Assembly (NCBI GenBank): GCA_963676095.1
Contig: OY781040.1
Location: 248,001 to 312,000, forward strand
From: G963676095 sp963676095
GTDB taxonomy: Bacteria > Bacteroidota > Bacteroidia > Bacteroidales > Prolixibacteraceae
Direction of reading: 5' to 3'
Length of the DNA: 64,000 bases
In this document: positions 9,427 through 17,219 of the stretch, one piece after another
Position numbering within the stretch: the first letter of the stretch is position 1
How the letters are laid out: each line of letters starts with the position of its first letter
Position numbers and translations under genes: made by a program
The notes under the pieces: generated by a model
Database searches by the model: none
The model's input: only the letters and a program-made list of their open reading frames with translations
What the model was told of the DNA's origin: nothing

Positions 9427-9434
9427 TAATTTTG
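9427..9434 (+). promoter_or_regulatory. Putative -7 element for lasso precursor
   Basis: TAATTTTG fits TAnnTTTG and lies 36 nt upstream of the precursor ATG, in the 210-bp space after B2. A clear -33 box is not seen. It would give the precursor its own promoter. Confidence 0.4.
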
Positions 9435-9469
9435 AAATGCTGTTAGTATTTATTATAAAAAGTTTTAAC

Positions 9470-9613
9470 ATGAAAGAAGTGAGCCAACAAAACAATCAGT
9501 TACACCAAACGACTGAAACTTGGATCAAGCCAGAAATGACAATGATCTCCGTTAACGAAATGACGCAAGGAAATGGTGGAGCGGGCTTTGATTTTGCTAG
9601 TGAAATCAGTTGA
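9470..9613 (+). CDS. Lasso peptide precursor (A)
   Basis: 47 residues from the ATG at 9470. The leader of 33 residues carries WIKPEM (a version of the YxxP-x-hydrophobic motif read by B1) and ends in MTQ, with the conserved Thr at position -2. The predicted core is GNGGAGFDFASEIS, 14 residues: Gly1 can form a macrolactam with Asp8 (8-residue ring), leaving a six-residue tail FASEIS ending in Ser. Position between B2 and the cyclase, size, Thr(-2), Gly1 and Asp8 all agree. The ring closure and C-terminal phosphorylation are predictions. Confidence 0.9.
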   Translation: MKEVSQQNNQLHQTTETWIKPEMTMISVNEMTQGNGGAGFDFASEIS

Positions 9614-9647
9614 GAACCATTTTTTAGGCAAAGCCTTCTTATCAAGA

Positions 9648-9677
9648 GAATTCCTGTGGGCTTGCCCATAGGAATTC
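9648..9677 (+). terminator. Hairpin between lasso precursor and cyclase
   Basis: A 14-bp stem with one G-U pair (GAATTCCTGTGGGC / GCCCATAGGAATTC) and a 2-nt loop. No T-run follows. It sits 35 nt after the precursor stop and could attenuate read-through into the cyclase or protect the precursor mRNA 3' end. Confidence 0.6.
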
Positions 9678-9754
9678 ATTTACTTAAAAACTTGTTTACA
9701 TTATATGTGTTTGTTTTGAATTTTCATTAAATATTATAGTGTAACCATTTAAGG

Positions 9755-11650
9755 ATGAGTGCAATATTCGGCATAATAAACAAAGGTGGCAAACCGGTCG
9801 AAGAAACACTGATCAATGTCATGGGAAGTGCCATCGCCCACAGGGCAACGGATGGGCAGGTTATCTCTTTACATGGGAACGTCGCCTTTGGTCATTGCCG
9901 CTTGTATGTGCACCCGCAGCAGCGTTTCGAACATCAACCTTATTGTAATGGCAATCTTGTTATAACAGCCGATGTGCGGTTGGACAACCGTGCCGATCTG
10001 GCTAAAATGTTGGATTTAGATCATCGGCAATTGGCAGAGACCTCCGACGATCGGTTGATCCTGATAGCATACCGCAGATGGGGCAAAAAATGTGTCGACT
10101 ACCTGGAAGGAGAATACGCCTTTGCCATTTGGGATACTGAAAACCGCGAATTGTTTGCTGCCGTCGATCATATCGGCTTCCGACCTTTCTTTTATTACGA
10201 TTCTCCCAACCTGTTTATCTTCTGTAGCGAAATTAAAGGTGTAGTTGCCGCTAAGCCTTTGCCCAACTATTTTGAAGAGGAAAGCCTGATTGAATATTTC
10301 TACAGCAAAGGATCTCCAAACAAAACATACAACAAAGAAGTATTTGCCCTTTGTGGAGGCAATACGATAGAACTGAAGGATGAAAAAATTGAGATTCGTA
10401 AATACTGGACATTAGAATCTACCGGGAAGTATCATTTCATAAAAGACGAAGAATGGTATGACTGCACCCGCGATCTGCTGTACAAAGCGGTTGAGAAGCG
10501 ACTGAACCCGGATGTGCCTGTTGGCGTAACCCTTAGCGGTGGTTTAGATTCCACCAGCGTCGCTTGTATCCTTTCCGAATTGTTAATGAAGAAGAATAAG
10601 CCGCTGTACGCCTTTTCCTCGGTTTTACCGATTGATTACAAAGGCATTGAAAAAGATGAACGACCCTATATTGAACTAGTTGGCAGGTATTGTTCGAATA
10701 TTATTCAAACCTACGTGGAAGCGCCATGTGTGGGGCCTTTAACTGATATTGAAGAAGCGTTCGATATTGAGGAGACCTTTCCCAATTGCTTCTTTTATAT
10801 GGATAAAGCTATTGTTAGGGCTGCTAGTGAAAAGGATATACGAAATCTGTTCAACGGTTTCGGTGGAGACTACTGGATTTCAAATAAAGGAAGCTCTGTT
10901 ATTTATTTGCTAATCAAGCAAAGGCAATACAAATTGGCTTATCGTTTGATAAGGCAGTTTTCCCAAAGGCAGGGATCTTCATTTTTTCAAGAAATGAGGC
11001 GTTGTTATCTTTCACATACGAAAGCCTATCAGCGATTGAGATCGGTAGTAAAAAATGGACGTAGGGAAATTGACTGGCAGAAGAAGACTTTTTTAAGGGA
11101 TGATTTTGCAAAAGAGTATCTGGAAATGATTAATTTTAAAGTTGAGGAGCAAAATATTTCGAAAACGATGAAAGAAGTCGTTGACAAGGGCCGAATTGGC
11201 CGAACGGTTTCCATGTTGTATAATCGAAACGGGAAATATAGTATAGATTGTTCTACCTTGCTGTTTGACAAAGCCTTGATGGAGTTCTTATATGACGTTC
11301 CAGAGATTCTTTTTGTAGAGAACGGGATATCGCGAAACCTTTTGAGAAGCTCAATTCAGCAGGTTATACCACAGTTGATTTTCTTGCGGACAGATAAATT
11401 ACCTTATTCTCCAGGCTTTTCAAATAGGGTTTTACTAAATAGATCTTTTTATAAAGAGATCTCGGAATCTCAGGATTCAATGATTGTCAATCATTTCGTT
11501 GATTATGAATCTATTATGAATTATTTTGATAAAATTGAACCACTTGAGGGATTTGGTCAGTCCAATAAGATTGTCGACATTCGAATAACTCATGCTGGTA
11601 TAGTTTACTCTTCAATTGGACGATTATCTCAACTCGGTTATATTATCTAA
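9755..11650 (+). CDS. Lasso cyclase (asparagine-synthetase-like, C protein)
   Basis: 631 residues. The N-terminal Ntn-type glutaminase domain starts MSAIFGI: the Cys2 nucleophile of true asparagine synthetase B is Ser, so ammonia production from Gln is not expected. The synthetase domain has the ATP pyrophosphatase loop LSGGLDSTSVA near residue 262 and the later FNGFGGDYW motif. It should adenylate the Asp8 side chain of the core and close the ring on the Gly1 amine. The gene ends 12 bp before an IS982 remnant; no transporter follows. Confidence 0.9.
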   Translation: MSAIFGIINKGGKPVEETLINVMGSAIAHRATDGQVISLHGNVAFGHCRLYVHPQQRFEHQPYCNGNLVITADVRLDNRADLAKMLDLDHRQLAETSDDRLILIAYRRWGKKCVDYLEGEYAFAIWDTENRELFAAVDHIGFRPFFYYDSPNLFIFCSEIKGVVAAKPLPNYFEEESLIEYFYSKGSPNKTYNKEVFALCGGNTIELKDEKIEIRKYWTLESTGKYHFIKDEEWYDCTRDLLYKAVEKRLNPDVPVGVTLSGGLDSTSVACILSELLMKKNKPLYAFSSVLPIDYKGIEKDERPYIELVGRYCSNIIQTYVEAPCVGPLTDIEEAFDIEETFPNCFFYMDKAIVRAASEKDIRNLFNGFGGDYWISNKGSSVIYLLIKQRQYKLAYRLIRQFSQRQGSSFFQEMRRCYLSHTKAYQRLRSVVKNGRREIDWQKKTFLRDDFAKEYLEMINFKVEEQNISKTMKEVVDKGRIGRTVSMLYNRNGKYSIDCSTLLFDKALMEFLYDVPEILFVENGISRNLLRSSIQQVIPQLIFLRTDKLPYSPGFSNRVLLNRSFYKEISESQDSMIVNHFVDYESIMNYFDKIEPLEGFGQSNKIVDIRITHAGIVYSSIGRLSQLGYII

Positions 11651-11662
11651 CGTGAGTTCGAT

Positions 11663-12335
11663 CTAATTTTTTGGAGCAATAGCATTTCTATCAATGATAT
11701 CGATGTTCAGCGAAGGTTTCTTCGGGAAGAAAGAATAGGCAATCAATCCTGAGAGCAGGTTTGTCAGGAAGTTTTCAAAGCTTCGGTGCCTGGAATGTTC
11801 TATCTGGCAAATATTCTTAAGTTCATCATTAACTGTTTCAATCAGCGCTCTTTTCTTTAGCAGGATTTTGTCTTGAATGTGCATCAGGCAGTTTTTCATG
11901 TTTTTCCTCACTTTGGTAATCAGGTGTATTCCATCGATAAAAAGTTGTTCAAATAAGGTTTTACAGATATACCCTTTATCGCCGAAGAGTTTTCCAAATA
12001 TCTTGTTATGAAAGGATTTTTGTTTCAGAGGCTCGCGATCATCCACATTCCCCTGGGTGAGCATAAAATCAAGTATTTCGCCCCGTTCGTTGATAATCAA
12101 GTGAAGTTTGAACCCAAAGAACCAGCCAATTGAACATTGGCCTTTGGAGGCCAGTCCTTTGAATAAAATGTTTGAGATTACGGAACTGCCCGGCATGAAA
12201 CAGGATCAGAATGGTGATTACCTCGCTGTCCGACAAAGTAAATGAACGGCTTCTTTTCTTTTTATCGGATTGTTCCGGTAAAACATGGGCGGACTTAGTT
12301 CTTTCAAATTCGATGCAGAAATCGTCAATAATGCA
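11663..12335 (-). pseudogene. IS982-family transposase, internally deleted
   Basis: The N-terminal part (CIIDDFCIEFERTKSAHVLP...SDSEVITILILFH...FRNLKHF) and the C-terminal part (GQCSIGWFFGFKLH...TQGNVDDREPL...KGYI...ETVNDELKNICQIEH) both belong to IS982 transposases. They lie in different frames, joined near 12175, and roughly 70-80 central residues are missing. The remnant spans about 670 bp against the usual 290-300 codons, so it cannot make an active transposase. Confidence 0.85.
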
Positions 12336-12455
12336 AAAAATTCCGGTAGATAACTCAAAACGCTGATTGTTCATGGTGCACCGGACATAAACCGGACATT
12401 TCCCGTCAGCACGGGATTTTGATCTCTTTAAAGAGAAGTTTACGGTTACTCTCAT
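12336..12455 (-). pseudogene. Tyrosine recombinase arm-binding domain fragment
   Basis: 40 codons (MRVTVNFSLKRSKSRADGKC...NQRFELSTGIF) match the N-terminal AP2-like arm-type DNA-binding domain of Bacteroidota integrases. The reading frame then passes directly into IS982 sequence, so the IS seems to have landed in an integrase gene of which only this piece is left here. Confidence 0.65.
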
Positions 12456-12814
12456 TGCTCAACTCATTTTTCAGGTTAAAAAATGGTCTCGCTTCCATGC
12501 TTAAAATTAGCCATGTGGGTCATAATTCCAAACACCAAAACGAAACAAAACAATTAAAAATGAATTGTTTAGGATCACTTCATATTTCTGTGGGGTATCC
12601 TTGTTATGCATAAATTTTAGTGACACGAAAAAGGAAGAAATAAGAATCTGTCACTCCATTCAAAGTTGCCCTGAAAGCCTTTAGTTTTACATTGAAAAAT
12701 TATGCAGAAGCATTCGTTGAGCGGTTATCGAAAAAGTTTGGGAACGACAGGACTGACCATCCCGAAATCTGTCAATACTCCGTCGCGAATGCAGAACGGA
12801 GCGGTGCGAGGGCC

Positions 12815-12846
12815 GTCAAAACGCCCGGCGGAGGGTTCGTTTTGAC
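12815..12846. repeat. 9-bp perfect inverted repeat in a gene-free stretch
   Basis: GTCAAAACG / CGTTTTGAC around a 14-nt GC-rich loop. The surrounding gap (12456-13251) has one weak open frame (12692-12958) with no family resemblance; I see no convincing gene there. The GC-rich patch in an AT-rich region suggests a repeat or RNA element. Confidence 0.4.
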
Positions 12847-13251
12847 AAGATTTTTGCTTCCTTTTCATCGACTGGAAAAGGAAGAGCCTGTCCGGCTCAA
12901 GGACAGAAATTATAAAAAACGTGGTTGTTTGTGCTTAAAAAGAATCCGGATCCGGTAAGCGGGACCTGATTGCCTAAATCAGAAAGGCCCCCGGGATTTT
13001 GATTAAACGAGTATTCTGACTGGCAGCCAATGATAAACTTATCTTTTTCTCAACCTGTTTTTGTCTCGTCTAAAAAACACAAATCTCTATCTTTTTTGAT
13101 TCCCCTCAACTTTTTAAAGTGATCCATTGTTTATCAGAAAATTACATCAACAATTGCGACCTATCTGGCAGTTTTGTAGAATAGGTCTCGATATAGTCTC
13201 GTTTATTTTGCGAATTGGTGCATATTTTGACACTTCTAAGAAAATAAAAAG

Positions 13252-13274
13252 CACTTAAACCTATAATTTAAGTG
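13252..13274 (-). terminator. Terminator of tRNA-Lys
   Basis: CACTTAAA / TTTAAGTG stem followed on the minus strand by CTTTTT, 21 bp beyond the 3' end of tRNA-Lys. Confidence 0.65.
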
Positions 13275-13294
13275 TTTTTTGGTTTCCCAATCGG

Positions 13295-13367
13295 TGACTC
13301 AGCTGGGATTCGAACCCAGGACCCCATCCTTAAAAGGGATGTGCTCTACCTGCTGAGCTACTGAGTC
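13295..13367 (-). tRNA. tRNA-Lys (anticodon TTT)
   Basis: A 73-nt cloverleaf. Acceptor GACTCAG / CTGAGTC with discriminator A; D-arm TAGCTCAGCAGGTAGAGC; anticodon arm CATCC-CTTTTAA-GGATG giving TTT; T-arm CTGGG-TTCGAAT-CCCAG. No encoded CCA. Confidence 0.97.
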
Positions 13368-13419
13368 ATCCTTATTTTACCTGTTCTTTCAGGTCTGTAT
13401 TTCTTTCAGAACGTTTACT

Positions 13420-13487
13420 TACTTTACTGCTGGTGACCCTGGGCCCTCCCGAAAATCGGGATGCTCTACCGGCTGTGTACTGAGTCA
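13420..13487 (-). pseudogene. Decayed tRNA-Lys copy
   Basis: Begins like the neighbouring tRNA-Lys on the minus strand (GGATGACTCAGTA, then GGTAGAGCATCCC) but the anticodon arm and T-arm are corrupted and no acceptor pairing survives. It lies 52 bp upstream of the intact gene, as expected from a duplication or from an old element insertion at the tRNA. Confidence 0.65.
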
Positions 13488-13672
13488 TCCTATATTTCAA
13501 ATTGTCCTTTTGTTTAAGGGCGGTGCAAAGGTAAGAACTCTGAATATAATTACAAACTTTAGATTGCAATTTTTATAAAAAAGATACCTGTTTAAAAAGC
13601 CTTATCCTTTTGTTAAAGGTCAAGGCCATCAATCACAGCAAAAAAAGTTTATTTTTGCTTTTTTATTTCGAG

Positions 13673-14482
13673 ATGGAACTAAAAAATAAAGTCGTCGTAA
13701 TCACCGGGGCCTCATCGGGCATTGGTCATGCTTTAGCCCTGGAATTTGCTCAGAGAGGATGTAAGCTGGCGTTGGCAGCACGCCGTATTGAGCTTTTGGA
13801 ACAGCTAAAAGCGGAACTGCCCCAAACAGACATACTGGTATGCAGAACAGACGTTAGTAAGGAATCTGAATGCAAAAAACTGATTTCAGATACATTCAGC
13901 CATTTTGGACAAATTGATGTATTGATAAACAACGCGGGAATTTCTATGCGGGCCCTTTTCGAAGATGTCGAACTGGAGGTAATCAGGCAGCTCATGGACG
14001 TTAATTTCTGGGGGACTGTATATTGTACAAAATACGCCTTGCCCTTTCTACTTCAAACAAAAGGGTCAGTAACAGGCATTATTTCTATAGCCGGTTATGT
14101 CGGGCTCCCCGGACGAACAGGTTATGCAGCCTCCAAGTTTGCAGTACGGGGTTTTCTGGATACACTTCGTATTGAGAATATGAAAAAAGGACTTCATGTA
14201 TTAGTGGCCGCTCCCGGTTTTACAGCCACAGAAGTAAGAAAAGCAGCTCTCACAGCCGACGGATCCCACCAGGGGGAAACCCCCCGACAGGAGGATAAAA
14301 TGATGACAGCAGAAGAATGTGCGTGGCGTATTGCAGAAGCTATAAAAAAAAGGAAAAGACAACTCATCCTTACTTTTATTGAAGGGAAGCTGACTGTCCT
14401 TATGGGAAAATTTTTTCCATGTTTATTGGATAAATTAACTTATTGCCATATGGCAAAAGAACCGAATTCTCCATTCAAATAA
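13673..14482 (+). CDS. Short-chain dehydrogenase/reductase
   Basis: 269 residues from the ATG at 13673, preceded by TATTTTTG (13650-13657). NAD(P)-binding TGASSGIG at residues 11-18, NNAG near residue 88, catalytic Ser in the IISIAGY strand and YxxxK as YAASK near residue 154. It is a classical SDR of unknown substrate. The hydrophobic C-terminal extension (GKFFPCLLDKLTYCHMAK) is seen in SDRs that touch the membrane. It is 6 nt from the thioesterase gene, so they are probably co-transcribed; a role in lipid or acyl metabolism is an inference. Confidence 0.9.
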   Translation: MELKNKVVVITGASSGIGHALALEFAQRGCKLALAARRIELLEQLKAELPQTDILVCRTDVSKESECKKLISDTFSHFGQIDVLINNAGISMRALFEDVELEVIRQLMDVNFWGTVYCTKYALPFLLQTKGSVTGIISIAGYVGLPGRTGYAASKFAVRGFLDTLRIENMKKGLHVLVAAPGFTATEVRKAALTADGSHQGETPRQEDKMMTAEECAWRIAEAIKKRKRQLILTFIEGKLTVLMGKFFPCLLDKLTYCHMAKEPNSPFK

Positions 14483-14488
14483 AACAAC

Positions 14489-14893
14489 ATGCTGGTAAGT
14501 GAAACAAAAGTAAGAGTCTACTACGAAGATACCGATCAGATGGGGGTCGTTTATTACGGCGTTTATCCCCGGTATTATGAAATAGGAAGGACAGAAATGA
14601 TCCGGGAATTGGGAATATCCTACAAAAATATCGAGGAAACAGGGATCCTTTTACCTGCCAAAAGTCTGAATATAAACTATATAAGATCAGCACACTACGA
14701 TGATCTGCTTACAATACGGACAATTGTAGAAAAAATCCCCCAGGTTAAATTTCCCATAAAATCAGAAATTTACAATCAAAAAGGAGAACTGATTAACGAG
14801 GGAGAAGTAGTTCTGGCATTCTTCAACAGCAACACGAATAAACCCTGCAAGGCCCCTGAAATGTTTGTTTCAGCTATCGAAAGATATTTTTAG
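14489..14893 (+). CDS. YbgC-like acyl-CoA thioesterase
   Basis: 134 residues, a single hotdog domain. The active-site block YYEDTDQMGVVYYGVYPRYYE contains the catalytic Asp of the 4-hydroxybenzoyl-CoA thioesterase/YbgC group. It hydrolyses acyl-CoA thioesters in the cytoplasm. It follows the SDR gene by 6 nt and its stop overlaps the convergent LysE gene by 4 nt. Confidence 0.9.
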   Translation: MLVSETKVRVYYEDTDQMGVVYYGVYPRYYEIGRTEMIRELGISYKNIEETGILLPAKSLNINYIRSAHYDDLLTIRTIVEKIPQVKFPIKSEIYNQKGELINEGEVVLAFFNSNTNKPCKAPEMFVSAIERYF

Positions 14894-15528
14894 ATACTGA
14901 TTTTATCCACGAGAGACAGGATAAAAGACACAACAACCAGAAACATTATTACTCCTCCTGCAATTTTATTAAACCACCACAAAACACGGAGGTTGAACTT
15001 ATGCCTGAAGCTGCTGACAATTCCCGTAAGCAAGAGCCACCATGCATTGGCCCCAGTAAATACCCCTAGTACCATAAAAAAAGCCTGATATGGATGATCT
15101 ATCTGAAAAACGATCCCAGAACTTGCAAAAACAGCAAGAAATATAAAAACAACCATTGGGTTCGGGAATGTAATCAGAAATGTCGAAACCAGATCCTGCA
15201 AATAAGTGCTCCCCTTCTTTTTATAATTACGCAGATCTCTCACCGGGTTTTTTATAAAGATGTGCAGGCCAAGAAAAAGTACAATCAGTGCTCCAAATAT
15301 CTGGAATTCCAATTCATGGGCCCTTATAAAATCAATAATGTAGGTAAGGCTGAACCCGGCAACAATTGAATATAGCGTATCCGAAATTGATGCACCCATA
15401 CCCGAAAGAAAGCCGGAAATACGGTTCTTATTCACAGTTCGTTGAATAATAAGTATGCCTATGGGCCCTAACGGAACAGATACAGCAAGACCAATAATAA
15501 CTCCTTTGATGAATAGGGATAAAAACAT
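14890..15528 (-). CDS. LysE/RhtB-family amino-acid exporter
   Basis: 212 residues with six hydrophobic segments. The N-terminal VSVPLGPIGILIIQRTVNKNR followed by GFLSGMGASISDTLYS is the LysE signature. It probably exports an amino acid or similar small solute across the inner membrane. It is convergent with the thioesterase gene and stands alone on its strand. Confidence 0.85.
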   Translation of the reverse strand: MFLSLFIKGVIIGLAVSVPLGPIGILIIQRTVNKNRISGFLSGMGASISDTLYSIVAGFSLTYIIDFIRAHELEFQIFGALIVLFLGLHIFIKNPVRDLRNYKKKGSTYLQDLVSTFLITFPNPMVVFIFLAVFASSGIVFQIDHPYQAFFMVLGVFTGANAWWLLLTGIVSSFRHKFNLRVLWWFNKIAGGVIMFLVVVSFILSLVDKISI

Positions 15529-15684
15529 GGTACAAAATTAACAGAAACAGGCCTTAATCAAGGTTTTCATCTTGATTTTCTTTCATTTTTTCACAAAGGT
15601 ATAACAACTACAGATATATTTGTATTTTTACAATACCAGATTAGAACAATAATTTATTAAACCAACCTATAAACTTCGACTGCA

Positions 15685-16596
15685 ATGCAAAAAACAGGTT
15701 TACTTTTCTTATTTTTCGCGTTAACAATGAATGTTATGGCCCAGGATTTTCAATTAAAGTTATGGCCGAATGGCGCTCCAAATCAAAGTACCCCTCCCGG
15801 ACAGGAAAGGTATTATATCGAAAATGGAACGGGAAGGTATGAGAACATTTCAGAGGCAGAACTTTACGTTTACCTTCCTGACAAAGATAAAAACACCGGA
15901 GCAGCCGTAATTATATGCCCTGGCGGAGGATACTGGATAGAAGCCATTGACCATGAAGGTTTCAGAATAGCTGAATATTTAAAAGACCATGGAATTGCCG
16001 GAATTGTTTTGAAGTACAGGCTGCCTTACGGTAATCCGGAGGTACCTGTCTCCGATGCTCTTGAATCGATCCGATTGGTCAGGTCAAAAGCCGCGGAATG
16101 GAACATCGATCCGGACCGTATTGGCATCGGAGGATCATCGGCAGGAGGACATCTCGCCTCCACTGCAGGAACCCACTATGATGCCGGCAATAAAGATGCA
16201 CCAAACCCTGTTGACCGGATAAGCAGTCGACCCGATTTCATGATGTTGTTGTATCCTGTTATCAGTTTTGATGAAAAGATAGGGCACATGGGGTCGCGTA
16301 TTAACCTGATCGGAAAAACAAACGACTGGAAAGTTGCATCCATTTATTCCAATGAACTCCACGTTGACGCCAACACCCCTCCAACGTTTATCGTTTTGGC
16401 AGACGATGATAAAGGCGTGTCCCCAGAAAATTCCATCAGGTTTTATATGGCCCTGAAAAAAAATAATATCCCGGCAGAGATGCACATCTTTAACAAAGGA
16501 GGGCACGGCTTTGGAATGAAAAAGACAGGTCTTCCTGTTGAGCAATGGCCTGATTTGTTTATTCAGTGGATGAAATCCATGAATTTTATCCATTAA
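15685..16596 (+). CDS. Secreted alpha/beta hydrolase (BD-FAE / acetyl-esterase-like)
   Basis: 303 residues with a signal peptide (residues 1-19, ending MAQ). The oxyanion region is CPGGGYW near residue 77, the nucleophile is in GIGGSSAGGH near residue 150, the acid in LADDD near 234 and the His in GGHGFG near 273. It resembles carbohydrate esterases acting on acetylated or feruloylated glycans, which would suit a polysaccharide degrader. The substrate is inferred. Confidence 0.87.
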   Translation: MQKTGLLFLFFALTMNVMAQDFQLKLWPNGAPNQSTPPGQERYYIENGTGRYENISEAELYVYLPDKDKNTGAAVIICPGGGYWIEAIDHEGFRIAEYLKDHGIAGIVLKYRLPYGNPEVPVSDALESIRLVRSKAAEWNIDPDRIGIGGSSAGGHLASTAGTHYDAGNKDAPNPVDRISSRPDFMMLLYPVISFDEKIGHMGSRINLIGKTNDWKVASIYSNELHVDANTPPTFIVLADDDKGVSPENSIRFYMALKKNNIPAEMHIFNKGGHGFGMKKTGLPVEQWPDLFIQWMKSMNFIH

Positions 16597-16629
16597 AGTA
16601 ATTTTTATCAAAAACAGAACAATAAAATC

Positions 16630-17178
16630 ATGTCTCAAGAGACACACCCCGTAAACGTGTTTAACTTTTGTCCCCGCTGTGGCTCACAGGAATTCATGAC
16701 TCTGGGAACAAGGGCAAAAAAATGTAAACACTGTTCTTTTATCTATTACTTCAACACCTCATCGGCAGTCGCAGCCCTCATTTTCGATAAAAAGGGCAGA
16801 CTAATGCTAACCAGAAGAGCCATCGAACCCTACTTTGGCAAGCTCGACCTTCCAGGCGGTTTTATAGAACCAATGGAAACTGCGGAAGACGCAGTACACC
16901 GGGAACTGAGGGAAGAACTGGGCATTGAAATCAGTAATCCTGAGTATTACTGCTCCTTCCCTAATGAATATCCGTTTTCCGGCTTGTCCGTCTTTACCCT
17001 TGATTTTGCATTCAAGGTAAAAGTTGCCCCCGATGCGAAAATGACGCCGATGGATGACATTTCTGCGTTCGAATTTTACTATCCTGAAGAAATCGATCTC
17101 AACGAGATACCCGGCTATTCTATCCGAAAAATTGTAGAAAAGATGATTTCCGATAAGAACGGCATGAACAAACCATAA
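16630..17178 (+). CDS. Nudix hydrolase with N-terminal zinc ribbon
   Basis: 182 residues. Zinc ribbon CPRCG...CKHC at residues 14-36, then a Nudix domain with the box GGFIEPMETAEDAVHRELREE (G-x5-E-x7-REL-x-EE), which binds Mg2+ and cleaves a nucleoside-diphosphate-X substrate. The zinc-ribbon architecture is shared with NudC-like and ADP-ribose-type enzymes; the substrate cannot be told. It lies 33 bp after the esterase and 41 bp before the peptidase gene. Confidence 0.9.
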   Translation: MSQETHPVNVFNFCPRCGSQEFMTLGTRAKKCKHCSFIYYFNTSSAVAALIFDKKGRLMLTRRAIEPYFGKLDLPGGFIEPMETAEDAVHRELREELGIEISNPEYYCSFPNEYPFSGLSVFTLDFAFKVKVAPDAKMTPMDDISAFEFYYPEEIDLNEIPGYSIRKIVEKMISDKNGMNKP

Positions 17179-17219
17179 AAGAAGAACATGAATATGTTAA
17201 TCTGTTAACCAAGTTTTTT

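Noticed and set aside
9755..11650. True asparagine synthetase (asnB)
   Set aside because: The N-terminal Cys2 needed for glutamine hydrolysis is Ser and the neighbours are lasso B1, B2 and precursor genes.
11663..12455. Two separate intact genes on the minus strand
   Set aside because: They are parts of one IS982 transposase broken by an internal deletion, plus a recombinase N-terminus; not two functional genes.
12692..12958. 88-codon open frame on the plus strand
   Set aside because: No family resemblance, mixed composition, crosses the inverted repeat at 12815-12846; probably not a gene.
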